Assembly (NCBI RefSeq): GCF_910588715.1
Contig: NZ_CAJURG010000008.1
Location: 1-64,000 of the forward strand
Length of the DNA: 64,000 nucleotides
DNA from: an uncultured Clostridium sp.
GTDB lineage: Bacteria; Bacillota; Clostridia; Clostridiales; Clostridiaceae
Direction of reading: 5' to 3'
Shown: positions 33,878 through 41,613 of the stretch, piece after piece
Layout of the letters: every line of letters begins with the position of its first letter
How positions within the stretch are numbered: the stretch's first letter is position 1
The notes under the pieces: model-generated
Told to the model about the DNA's origin: nothing
Databases searched by the model: none
What the model saw: only the letters and a program-made list of their open reading frames with translations
Translations under genes and position numbers: made by a program

Positions 33878-33918
33878 AAACTCTTACTTGTATTTAGATA
33901 TACGGGTAAGAGTTTTTA
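33878..33918 (+). promoter_or_regulatory. Leader hairpin with T run before module copy C
   Basis: AAACTCTTAC pairs with GTAAGAGTTT around an inner GTAT/ATAC, then TT. It stands 24 bases before the ATG, in the same place as the hairpin at 13653. It is preceded by GCTAATTATAAATATATATT. Confidence 0.6.
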
Positions 33919-33941
33919 TACTTATAAGGAGGAAATATATA

Positions 33942-34280
33942 ATGAAAAAAGTTTATAAAGAAAGTCAATTGGTCGAATTAAAAAACTTACAATCAGAAGT
34001 AATTGAAAGAATAAAAGCAACAATAGATATACTAAATGAAAACTATGGAGCAAATAGAGATATAGAAACTGATTTAGGTGGATATATACTTATAGCAGAA
34101 AATATCGTAGATATCGAAATACTGAAACAAGATAAGTTACAAGGGTTGATACCAGAATATACTGATGTAATTGAAAGTAGTGAGGGAGTTAATTGGACTT
34201 CTTCACTATTTTTGTTTTCAAGTGATTTTGCAATAGTAGTAGTAACAACAGAAGAACTTTATAAGTTCCTAATAGAATAA
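33942..34280 (+). CDS. Conserved 112-aa element protein, module copy C
   Basis: Intact paralog of the protein at 13719 (shared DLGGYI.IAENIVDIEILKQDKL and EGVNWTSSLFL.SSDF). The N-terminal 30 residues differ more than the rest. AAGGAGG lies 8-9 bases before the ATG. It is the only intact gene of the first two in copy C, since the next one carries a stop codon. Function unknown. Confidence 0.75.
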   Translation: MKKVYKESQLVELKNLQSEVIERIKATIDILNENYGANRDIETDLGGYILIAENIVDIEILKQDKLQGLIPEYTDVIESSEGVNWTSSLFLFSSDFAIVVVTTEELYKFLIE

Positions 34281-34296
34281 CATAGGGGAGGGTAAC

Positions 34297-34602
34297 ATGG
34301 GTAAGAAGAGTGAAGAAAAGATAATCAAGGAAACAAAATATTGCAAGATAATAAGCCAATGAAAAGTTGGAGAAGGACTATATACATATTCAATAGAGAA
34401 AATCCACATCAAGGAGCTAAAGAGAGATGAAGTAAGGTTCTGTGTCTACAAGGCAACTAGAAGAGGAGATGAAACATACATTCCAAGAAGTCTTGATGTA
34501 ACGGAGCTAGAACTAATAGAGCTAATAAAAGAATCAATTAGAGAAAAAGTATTTTCACATGAATTCATTGAGATGTTAAAACAAGAAATAAATAAAAGCT
34601 AA
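34297..34602 (+). pseudogene. 97-aa family gene, module copy C, with one in-frame stop
   Basis: It reads MGKKSEEKIIKETKYCKIIS then Gln and a TGA stop at 34360-34362. It then continues open in the same frame for 80 codons through RFCVYKATRRGDETYIPRSL to the end. A single base change has broken an otherwise complete 102-codon gene, so the damage is recent, or an internal start downstream is used. Confidence 0.85.
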
Positions 34603-34643
34603 AAGTCTTAATTACTATAAAGATAGTGATTAAGACTTTTTCT
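34602..34643 (+). terminator. Terminator after the broken 97-aa gene
   Basis: AAAAGTCTTAATTACTAT pairs with ATAGTGATTAAGACTTTT, followed by T. Confidence 0.85.
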
Positions 34644-34743
34644 GTTATAGGGAGGTAAAAGGTATGAATGAAATTCTATATGTAGGTATTAATGGTTGAA
34701 AATGTAGCTATAAAAACTAGTAATGATAAGGAGATATAGGAAG

Positions 34744-35052
34744 ATGTTCAAGAAAAATAACAGATATGTAACAAGAGGAGTAAATGAAAAAGTAGATATA
34801 AGACTACAACTTATAATGTGGAGCATGATTGATAAGTTAAAGGATAAAGGAAATGTTGAACTGGATTACTTACAAGTTTTCAGGATAAGAAAGGAAGGAA
34901 AGAAAATTGTAATAAGTCAGAGTCAAGAAGTTTCTGAATACTCATGCACACATGAAATAGAGCTAGAAGATATTCAGATAGATTATGGGATTAAAGTATA
35001 TGTAATAGATAGTGGAGAATATTCTACAATGCTATTTCCTAATGAATATTAG
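34744..35052 (+). CDS. DUF960-like protein, module copy C
   Basis: 102 aa, close paralog of the protein at 15088 (NRYVTRGVNEKVDIRLQLIM, ELDYLQVF, YVIDSGEYSTMLFPNEY). Both copies are intact although other module genes are broken, which suggests this gene is kept by selection or was acquired recently. The ATG at 34744 has AAGGAG 10 bases upstream. Confidence 0.75.
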   Translation: MFKKNNRYVTRGVNEKVDIRLQLIMWSMIDKLKDKGNVELDYLQVFRIRKEGKKIVISQSQEVSEYSCTHEIELEDIQIDYGIKVYVIDSGEYSTMLFPNEY

Positions 35053-35085
35053 TATATGTCTAAATACTGAAGGGAGGTGATGAAG

Positions 35086-35163
35086 ATGAATATTGTAAAA
35101 GTACTAAAGATACTAGGTACAGTTATTACAGTTATAGCTGCAGGTATAGAGGGAAATAATTAA
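35086..35163 (+). CDS. Tiny hydrophobic 25-aa peptide, module copy C
   Basis: The peptide MNIVKVLKILGTVITVIAAG... is a diverged paralog of the 27-aa peptide at 15779, with GGGAGGTGATGAAG before the ATG. A single membrane-type helix. Conservation of the reading frame in two copies supports translation. Confidence 0.65.
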   Translation: MNIVKVLKILGTVITVIAAGIEGNN

Positions 35164-35286
35164 GGAAATTTTGGATTTTTATAGGTTATTTTACAAGAGA
35201 AAATCATAATTATAATCAGCATTACAAAAAATCTTAATCAAGTTATTATTTAATTAGAGTTGAAGGGAGGTAAAGATGGATAATGA

Positions 35287-35562
35287 ATGAAAAAAAAGTA
35301 TGAAAGTTATAGTGGAGTTTATAAGGAGATGGTAGAGATTCTAGGGGAAGAAGTTACATTGAAGATATATGAGAACTTTAGAGGTCAACAAGTAACATTT
35401 CCAATGAGATTATATTCTAAGTCTTATGTAGAAGAATATATCATAAAAAACTATAATGGAAAAAATATTAAAGAAATATCAAGAAAGCTTGGATATACAT
35501 GTAATTGGGTTCAACAAGTTATAAACAAGCTGAACATAAGGGAAAATGGAGGAAAAGAATAA
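35287..35562 (+). CDS. Mor-like DNA-binding regulator, module copy C
   Basis: 91 aa, paralog of the protein at 16038 (GGQ changed to RGQQVTFPMRLYSKSYV; helix-turn-helix NIKEISRKLGYTCNWVQQVIN). GGGAGG lies 15 bases upstream of the ATG, rather far, so an alternative start is possible. It overlaps the next gene as TAATG, as in copy A. Confidence 0.72.
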   Translation: MKKKYESYSGVYKEMVEILGEEVTLKIYENFRGQQVTFPMRLYSKSYVEEYIIKNYNGKNIKEISRKLGYTCNWVQQVINKLNIRENGGKE

Positions 35563-36019
35563 TGTATTGTAGACAATGTGGAGAAAAATTAAGCAATCCA
35601 AAGGCAGTAATATGTGTAAAGTGTGGAACGAATAAGGGCAAGGGAATAATTATTGCCCTGACTGTGGACAAGAAGTAAAAAATAAAGATGCAGAGGTATG
35701 TTTAAATTGTGGTGTAAGATTAAAAGGAGGAGTAAATAATTTAACTAATCAAATAAAAAATAGTGTAAGTAATAATGGTGGAAGTAGTTCAAATAATAAA
35801 ATAATTGCTGGAGTGCTTGCAATATTACTAGGACAGTTAGGAATACACAGATTTTATTTAGGCTATAAGGAAACTGGATTTATACAATTAGGAATAGGAA
35901 TATTTGCCATATTTATTTTTGCACCTATAATATTGGTAAGTTGGGCTTGGGCCATATATGATGCAGTTCAAATATTTACAGGAAAATTAAACAATGCTAA
36001 TGGTGAAGTTTTAGTATAG
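35562..36019 (+). pseudogene. Zinc-ribbon/TM2-domain membrane protein gene split by a frameshift
   Basis: The frame from 35562 codes for MYCRQCGEKLSNPKAVICVK and ends early at a stop near 35678. In the next frame, from about 35640, it continues NNYCPDCGQEV, CLNCGVRLKGG, then a TM2 domain (35813-36019: AILLGQLGIHRFYLGYKETG). One base gained or lost near 35640 (AAGGGCAAGGGA) divides it. The C-terminal TM2 part could be made alone from the ATG at 35813. The intact protein would have two to three zinc ribbons and two membrane helices. Confidence 0.8.
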
Positions 36020-36029
36020 TATATAATTA

Positions 36030-36072
36030 AAAATAAGTTTTAACTTATATTAGGTTAAAACTTATTTTTTTA
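36030..36072 (+). terminator. Terminator after the TM2 gene
   Basis: AAATAAGTTTTAAC pairs with GGTTAAAACTTATTT, then TTTT. Confidence 0.85.
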
Positions 36073-36139
36073 GGTTAAAATATAAATAAAAATTATTATA
36101 TTTTAATCTAAATATGTAGGTTAAAATCAAGGAGAAGCA

Positions 36140-36757
36140 ATGAAAAAATTAAGTATATCATTAATTATAATAATTATTAGTATTAGTTTAGTATCATGTA
36201 CAAATTCAGATATGACGAATAGTGGAGGCAAAAATCCACCTAATACGCAAAATAGTAATAAAGTTATTACACCAAACAACAATTTAGATAATACAAGTAA
36301 TATTTCATTAGAAAGAGCTAAAGAAATAGCATTAGAACATGCAGGATTAGGTAGTGATGAAGTTACTTTTATTAAATTAAACAAGGAGTTTGATGATGGA
36401 ATTCAAAAATATGAAATAGAGTTCTATTCTAATGGAAAAGAATATGATTATGAAATTAATGCATATAACGGGCAAATTATAAAATATGATATGGAAAATA
36501 ATTATACTCCAAATAATACTTTAACAAACGACCAAAGTAATATTAATCCTACAACTAATATTTCATTAGAAAGAGCTAAAGAAATTGCATTACAAAATGC
36601 TGGTTTAGAAAGCAATCAAGTTAGTTTTAAAAAGGTAAAATTAGATATTGATGATGGAATTCAAAAATATGAAGTAGAGTTTTATTATAATAATAAAGAA
36701 TATAATTATGAAATAGATGCTAATTCTGGAGATATAATATCTTATGAAATAGAATGA
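36140..36757 (+). CDS. Lipoprotein with two PepSY domains
   Basis: 205 aa. A signal peptide ends in lipobox LVSC (Cys near 20), so it is anchored outside the membrane. A Pro/Asn-rich linker leads to two PepSY domains, each starting SLERAKEIAL and containing DDGIQKYE.EFY...YEI.A..G.I: about 54-112 and 140-205. PepSY domains often inhibit proteases or bind the envelope. It follows the accessory region by 68 bases; whether it belongs to the element or the chromosome is unclear. AAGGAG precedes the ATG. Confidence 0.85.
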   Translation: MKKLSISLIIIIISISLVSCTNSDMTNSGGKNPPNTQNSNKVITPNNNLDNTSNISLERAKEIALEHAGLGSDEVTFIKLNKEFDDGIQKYEIEFYSNGKEYDYEINAYNGQIIKYDMENNYTPNNTLTNDQSNINPTTNISLERAKEIALQNAGLESNQVSFKKVKLDIDDGIQKYEVEFYYNNKEYNYEIDANSGDIISYEIE

Positions 36758-36838
36758 TATATGTAAATATTAATTAAACTAATATGAAAATTAAAATTTA
36801 AATAATTTTCGATTTATGAAAATCTTTTAGTTATTATT

Positions 36839-37531
36839 CTAAGAATTAAGTAATAAAAGTTTTAGTTCATCAAAATTAGAAATTTCATATGTAGGTTTTA
36901 TAGAAGTTTCATTTATAATTTTATTAGGATTATACCAGCATGTATCTACTCCAAAATTTATTCCACCTTGTATGTCAGAGCTTAAACTATCTCCAATCAT
37001 TAAAACTTTACTTTTATCAGAGAAATTCATAAGTTTTAAAGTATGTTCAAAAATTTTAGGATTAGGTTTTGCAATTAATATTTCTTCTGATATTACTATA
37101 GCATCAAAAAACTTTGCTATACTAGATTGTCTAATTCTTTTATTTTGAACAGAAGTAAGTCCATTAGTGACTATGGCAAGTCTAAAAGATTTATTAAGAG
37201 TTTCAATAAGTTCAAGGCTATTATCATATAAAAATGAAGCATCAGCTAAGTTTTCTATATATGAATTTGCAAATTCATTTTCATCAAAGTGAATTTTTAA
37301 TGCTTTTGATAATCTTTTAAATCTCTCTATTTTTAGCACTTCCTGAGTAACAAGTCCTTGTTCAAATTCTTTCCATAAAGCAGAATTTATTTCTTTATAA
37401 ATTTCTAAATGGTAGTTTTCATAATAATTTATATTAAATTTAAGCATTGTATTTTTAAATGCTTCTCTTTCAGATTTTTTAAAATCGTATAATGTTTCAT
37501 CAGCATCAAATAATATAATTTCGTATTTCAT
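36839..37531 (-). CDS. HAD phosphatase, YjjG-type pyrimidine nucleotidase
   Basis: 230 aa. HAD motif I is FDADETLYDF with nucleophile Asp9 and Asp11, motif II is IVTNGL, and the Lys and motif III/IV regions are AKPNPKIFEH and MIGDSLSSDIQGG. The cap domain is helical. The group acts on non-canonical pyrimidine nucleotides such as 5-fluoro-dUMP in E. coli. In clostridia it is a common single gene. The exact substrate is not predictable. Confidence 0.88.
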   Translation of the reverse strand: MKYEIILFDADETLYDFKKSEREAFKNTMLKFNINYYENYHLEIYKEINSALWKEFEQGLVTQEVLKIERFKRLSKALKIHFDENEFANSYIENLADASFLYDNSLELIETLNKSFRLAIVTNGLTSVQNKRIRQSSIAKFFDAIVISEEILIAKPNPKIFEHTLKLMNFSDKSKVLMIGDSLSSDIQGGINFGVDTCWYNPNKIINETSIKPTYEISNFDELKLLLLNS

Positions 37532-37765
37532 ATTATACCCCCATATGTACTATTTTCTTGATTAATTTTATAATAATATAATAATTTTTATTTTACAATT
37601 TGGATTTTTAATTATATATAAATTAAGAAAATAAGATAAATCTATATTAAAAAGTTCATAAGTTTGTAAATATTATTAGACTATGATAGTATAAAGAATG
37701 CAATAAAGTAAATAATACTTTTTGTTAAAAATAGAACCTAACAAACGAATGGAGGAAATGAAATT

Positions 37766-38107
37766 ATGTTACCAAATTGTCCAAAATGTAATTCAGAATA
37801 TACTTATGAAGATGGAAATCTTTTAATATGTCCAGAATGTGGTCATGAATGGACTGCTGCTGCACAAGCTGCTGAAGAAGAAGCAAGCATAATAAAAGAT
37901 GCAAATGGAAATGTTTTAAATGATGGTGATACAGTTACTATAATAAAGGACCTTAAAGTAAAAGGTGCTTCATCAGCATTAAAGCAAGGAACAAAGGTTA
38001 AAAATATACGTTTATTATATGATGTAACAGATGGCCATGATATAGATTGCAAAATTGATGGATTTGGAGCTATGAAATTAAAATCATCAGTAGTAAAAAA
38101 GATATAA
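37766..38107 (+). CDS. PhnA/YjdM zinc-ribbon family protein
   Basis: 113 aa. The N-terminal zinc ribbon (CPKCNS near 5-10, CPECGHEW near 24-31) and the PhnA C-terminal domain (DANGNVLNDGDTVTIIKDLKVKGASSALKQGT, quoted in part) are diagnostic of the PhnA/YjdM family. Despite the name, members are not needed for phosphonate use, and the function is open. GGAGG lies 10 bases before the ATG. Confidence 0.93.
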   Translation: MLPNCPKCNSEYTYEDGNLLICPECGHEWTAAAQAAEEEASIIKDANGNVLNDGDTVTIIKDLKVKGASSALKQGTKVKNIRLLYDVTDGHDIDCKIDGFGAMKLKSSVVKKI

Positions 38108-38112
38108 TATAA

Positions 38113-38150
38113 TGGAGTTATTAGGTATTCTTAATAGCTCCCTTTATTTA
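38113..38150 (+). terminator. Terminator after the PhnA-like gene
   Basis: GGAGTTATTAG pairs with TTAATAGCTCC, then CTTTATTT. Confidence 0.7.
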
Positions 38151-38235
38151 ATTTAATATAGTATTTAACTTTTAAATACATTTAAATTAGAAAAAATATA
38201 AATTACAATAAAAACTTTAGCAGGAGGCGATTTTT

Positions 38236-38418
38236 ATGTTTACTAGGGAGGAGCTTTTAGTAATTGAAGACGCGTTAAAAATAGCAGATGAAAAATATAT
38301 TAAACTTCTTGATGAAAGTAAAAATAATAAAAACAAGATGGTAGCATTTAATAGAAAACAAAAAAAGTTATGGCTAGTTCAAAATAAGTTAAATAAACTG
38401 CTACAAGAAACTAAATAA
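38236..38418 (+). CDS. Small 60-aa helical protein
   Basis: A protein I do not recognise: MFTREELLVIEDALKIADEK and a basic helical C-terminus, likely a coiled coil. The strong ribosome binding site GGAGGCG lies 9 bases before the ATG, and a terminator follows (38434-38467). Chromosomal, function unknown. Confidence 0.65.
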   Translation: MFTREELLVIEDALKIADEKYIKLLDESKNNKNKMVAFNRKQKKLWLVQNKLNKLLQETK

Positions 38419-38433
38419 TATATAATACATAGC

Positions 38434-38467
38434 AAATATCTAGTATAAAAACTAGGTATTTTTTTAT
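38434..38467 (+). terminator. Terminator after the 60-aa gene
   Basis: ATATCTAGT pairs with ACTAGGTAT, followed by TTTTTTT. Confidence 0.75.
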
Positions 38468-39140
38468 TACCTCTAATAAGAAATAAATAATTAAATTTAA
38501 AGGAAGTAAAAAATTATTAAATCTTAAAAATAATATATAAAATTAATTAAAAAAACTAATTAATTTACAAAAAACAACAAATACTTTTATTAGAATTAAA
38601 GTATATTATATACAAGTAATAATATGTAAAAAAAATTATTCCATCTAATTTTATTATTTAATTATAAAAATTTTACAATTTAAAACCCATAAAAAGTAAA
38701 AGAAACAATTAAAATAAAAAATTTCTTTTTTCTTAAAAATAAGAAGATTATTAAAATTTAAAATAATATCATGGAAAATAAAGGGTTGATAATTTTTTGA
38801 AAGTAAAAATTTTTAAAAATATATTTTTAAAATATAAAAATTGTTTTAATTATAATAATATAATGTATTATATGATAAATAATTAAATTTAATAAAGTAA
38901 ATTTAACTATCTGAGATAGCGGAATTTAAATTTAACATTTATATAAATTTTAAATTTATGAAATTAATATAAATAAAAATTGCAAAAGTGAAGTTTTTAG
39001 TAATTAAATTACATAAATAGTTATATAATGTTGTTTTGTTTAATTAAGGATTTTAAAATTTGTGTCTAATAAGATACAAAAATAAAAGTTTAATTTTTAT
39101 GAGTAAATTTACATAAATAAGTTATAATATAATAAATACA
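38468..39140. other. About 670 bases of AT-rich DNA without a gene
   Basis: No open frame with a start and ribosome binding site. It holds two promoter-like stretches, AAATTACATAAATAGTTATATAAT at about 39004-39027 and TTTACATAAATAAGTTATAATA with TATAAT just after at about 39108-39131 (the first quoted only by its parts). The second leads into the next gene. Otherwise I see nothing. Confidence 0.5.
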
Positions 39141-39162
39141 AATACTTTTGGAGGTTATATAC

Positions 39163-39468
39163 ATGTCTAAAATAACTAGTAGAAATAATGATTTATTAAG
39201 AGACTCTAGAAATAAAGTTTCACCAAAGGTTTATGATCTTTTAATTAATTTAGTTAATGAGGGTAGAGAAGATTTAGCAGAAATGACATTAAAAATAGAT
39301 TATCTAATAGAATATGCAACAAGTGCTATTAAGGGAAAAGATTTTTCGGAAGCTTTAGAAACATTGCAAAGAGCAGAAGAAAGACTAAAAATGATAAAGA
39401 GAGAAAATTTTGATGTAAGTCATTTAGAATATTTAATTGAAGGAGCTAAAAAAAAGATAAGGAAGTAA
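39163..39468 (+). CDS. Small 101-aa helical protein
   Basis: A protein I do not recognise: SKITSRNNDLLRDSRNKVSP, then helices with DLAEMTLKIDYLIEYATSAI and KDFSEALETLQRAEERLKMI. It looks like a two- to three-helix bundle with TPR-like spacing. The ATG at 39163 has GGAGG 9 bases upstream; an earlier TTG overlaps that site. It ends inside a large palindromic terminator facing the DEAD-box helicase gene. Confidence 0.65.
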   Translation: MSKITSRNNDLLRDSRNKVSPKVYDLLINLVNEGREDLAEMTLKIDYLIEYATSAIKGKDFSEALETLQRAEERLKMIKRENFDVSHLEYLIEGAKKKIRK

Positions 39469-39488
39469 TTACTTCCTTATCTTTTTTT
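39449..39488. terminator. Perfect palindromic bidirectional terminator
   Basis: A 20-bp inverted repeat centred on 39468/39469, AGATAAGGAAGTAAT and its complement between A and T runs. It lies in the last codons of the 101-aa gene and serves both convergent genes. Confidence 0.92.
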
Positions 39489-39491
39489 ATA

Positions 39492-41099
39492 TTATTTAGA
39501 ATTTCTTCTATTATTTCTTCTTTTCTTATTGTTAGTTGAAACTTCAACGTTAACTTTTCTCTTGTTGATTTTTCCACCAGTACATTTTTCAAGAACTTGT
39601 CTATGTATTGCATTATCTACATTAACAAATGCAAAGTTTTCCATTATATCAATATCTCTTATTTGAGAAGAACCAACTTTAGCATTATTTTTTATGTAAT
39701 TTATTAATGACTTAATAGTTAAACCATCTCTTCTACCTGCAGAGAAGAATAATCTAACATCATTTTCCTTACGTGATGCAGGAGCTTCAAGTTTATCACT
39801 TGAATAATCAAAAGATAATTGATTTTTGAATTGGCTTTGAAGTAATGAAGCAATTACTTTAACAGAATCATGATTTTCAGTTAATTGATTTGCAATATTT
39901 AAAAACTTTGAATAATCTTCAGCTTCTATTATTGAAGAAACTTCATTAGCCATTAATTCAAATTTAGCGTTATATATTTCTTGAACTGTTGGTACAGTTC
40001 CTTTTTCTATGTTACCCTTAGTTACATTTTTTATTTGTTTAAGGAATCCAAATTCTTTTGGTGTAATTATGCTGTAAGCAGTACCCTCTCTACCAGCTCT
40101 ACCAGTTCTACCAATTCTATGAACGTAAGATTCAATGTCTTGAGGTAATTCATAGTTAAATACATGAGTTACACCATCAACGTCAATTCCTCTAGCAGCA
40201 ACATCTGTAGCAACTAAGAATTTTAGTGAACCATTCTTAAACTTAGCAAGAGTTTTCATTCTTTGAATTTGAGACATATCTCCGTGCATACCTTCAACCA
40301 TGTATCCTCTAGCTTGCATTGCTGCAACTAAATCATCAACACCTTTTTTAGTTCTACAGAAGATAATACCTGCTGATGGATTATCAAAGTCTATTAATCT
40401 GCAAAGAGCTTCTAATCTTTGAGTTCCATTAACTTCAAAGAAGTTTTGTTTTATTGTAGAACCAGTCATTTCTTTTCTAGCAATAGCAATATGTTCAGCA
40501 TCTTCTTTTAAATATTTTTTTGATAGTTTTTTGATTTGAGGTGGCATTGTCGCAGAGAATAATAAAGTTTGTCTTTCTTCTGGAATGCTCTTCATTATTT
40601 CTTCCATGTCATCAATGAATCCCATGTTTAGCATTTCGTCAGCTTCGTCTAATACTAAGAATTCTACTGAAGATAAAGGTAAGTTTCCTCTTCTTATATG
40701 GTCTAAAACTCTACCTGGAGTACCAACTACTATATTAGCTCTCTTTAAGTCTCTAGCTTGAAGATGAATTGGTGCACCACCATATACAGCAACGATGTTT
40801 AATTTTTCGTACTTAGTTAATTTTACTAATTCATCGTGAACTTGTATTGCTAATTCTCTTGTTGGAGCTAAAATTATTGAGCCAATAGCGTCCTTAATTT
40901 TTAAGTTGTTTATCATAGGTAAACCAAAAGCTGCTGTTTTTCCTGTACCAGTTTGAGCTTGACCTATAATATCTTTGCCTGAAAGGGCAACTGGAATTGC
41001 TTCAGCTTGAATTGGAGATGGAGTAGTAAAACCTAAATCATCAATAGCTTTTACTAAAGTCTCCTTTAAGCCTAAATCATTAAATGTTAAATTCGTCAT
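39492..41099 (-). CDS. deaD: DEAD-box RNA helicase with DbpA-type RNA-binding domain
   Basis: 535-aa ATP-dependent RNA helicase. The motifs in order are the Q motif (FNDLGL...TTPSPIQ), AQTGTGKT, PTRELAIQ, DEAD in LVLDEADEMLNMG, SAT, and HRIGRTGRAGREG. The C-terminal domain (about 445-520, DVRLFFSAGRRDGLTIKSLI, quoted in part) is the DbpA RNA-binding fold, and a basic tail KKRRNNRR ends it. It is the DeaD/CshA type, involved in ribosome assembly and RNA decay, especially in the cold. The gene has a long upstream region (about 500 bases) that may hold a regulatory leader. Confidence 0.95.
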   Translation of the reverse strand: MTNLTFNDLGLKETLVKAIDDLGFTTPSPIQAEAIPVALSGKDIIGQAQTGTGKTAAFGLPMINNLKIKDAIGSIILAPTRELAIQVHDELVKLTKYEKLNIVAVYGGAPIHLQARDLKRANIVVGTPGRVLDHIRRGNLPLSSVEFLVLDEADEMLNMGFIDDMEEIMKSIPEERQTLLFSATMPPQIKKLSKKYLKEDAEHIAIARKEMTGSTIKQNFFEVNGTQRLEALCRLIDFDNPSAGIIFCRTKKGVDDLVAAMQARGYMVEGMHGDMSQIQRMKTLAKFKNGSLKFLVATDVAARGIDVDGVTHVFNYELPQDIESYVHRIGRTGRAGREGTAYSIITPKEFGFLKQIKNVTKGNIEKGTVPTVQEIYNAKFELMANEVSSIIEAEDYSKFLNIANQLTENHDSVKVIASLLQSQFKNQLSFDYSSDKLEAPASRKENDVRLFFSAGRRDGLTIKSLINYIKNNAKVGSSQIRDIDIMENFAFVNVDNAIHRQVLEKCTGGKINKRKVNVEVSTNNKKRRNNRRNSK

Positions 41100-41357
41100 A
41101 TAGTATCCTCTTTTTTCTTAAATTTTTTATTTATTTCAAATTATTTAAATAATTATTTCTCATCAATCGACTTTATTAAGTATATAGCAAAAATATAATT
41201 AATGCACTAAGTATTTATTGTAAAATATAAAATACTTATTTATTTTCAAAATAAGACAAAGTGGTATTGTTTTCATATGAAATTTTTAGAAAAATTTAAA
41301 AATCACAGAAAATATAATTGACATTTGACGAAAAATAGTTCAAAATATGCTATAGAA
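41100..41357. other. Upstream region of the DEAD-box helicase gene, first part
   Basis: AT-rich DNA with no gene. Near its right end TTGACA (41318) and TTGACG (41325) could be -35 elements for a plus-strand transcript into the structured stretch at 41358. Confidence 0.5.
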
Positions 41358-41452
41358 ATAGTCATTACTTAAATTTTAAATATTGTGTTATTGTGTCATG
41401 GAGTATGTGGGAAGTTAGGTCGGCCTATGTACTCTATTTTTTTGTAATGATT
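41358..41452. ncRNA. Candidate structured RNA, strand uncertain
   Basis: An outer stem AATAGTCATTAC (41358) pairs with GTAATGATTATT (41441) with one wobble, enclosing GAGTA/TACTC with an inner TAGG-TCGG-CCTA hairpin and a T run (TATTTTTTT). This layering, 260-360 bases before the DEAD-box gene, is unlike the plain AT-rich DNA around it. Read on the plus strand it is a short RNA with a terminator; read on the minus strand it would be a 5' leader of the helicase gene. I do not recognise a known family. Confidence 0.45.
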
Positions 41453-41498
41453 ATTTCCCTTCAGAACAATATATAAATGTCTATATGGTTATAAAATA

Positions 41499-41554
41499 AA
41501 AAGGAGCTGTGTCCTATTGAAAACTTTTGTTTCAATAGGAATACAACTCCTTTT
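41499..41554 (-). terminator. Terminator of the PlsC-like gene
   Basis: AAAAGGAG pairs with CTCCTTTT outside, and TCCTATTGAAA pairs with TTTCAATAGGA inside. It lies 60 bases after the stop at 41614 on the minus strand. Confidence 0.8.
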
Positions 41555-41613
41555 AATTATATAAAGCTTTTATTAATATAATTTATAAAAGTTTTTATTA
41601 CAGTTTTTTTATT

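Larger units (their letters stand above)
30186..36072 (+). mobile_element. Third element or remnant, right end not found
   Basis: It starts with the same element-end sequence as element 2. It carries the three-gene Lamassu/ABC-3C-like operon and module copy C, whose genes are paralogs of element 1. No fourth copy of the rlmH 3' end or of the inverted arm is seen up to 38 kb, so the right border is a guess: the terminator before the PepSY lipoprotein gene. Confidence 0.5.

Noticed and set aside
10282..36072. Accessory region as a prophage or an integrative conjugative element
   Set aside because: There are no capsid, terminase, portal, tail, relaxase, coupling or type IV secretion genes. The Mor-like and helicase genes alone do not make a phage.
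38468..39140. AT-rich gap as a replication origin or RNA gene
   Set aside because: No repeated boxes, no DnaA-box cluster and no stable structure beyond AT-rich words.
41390..41450. Known riboswitch (purine, fluoride, preQ1) upstream of the DEAD-box gene
   Set aside because: None of the conserved cores of those classes is present; only the nested stems are.
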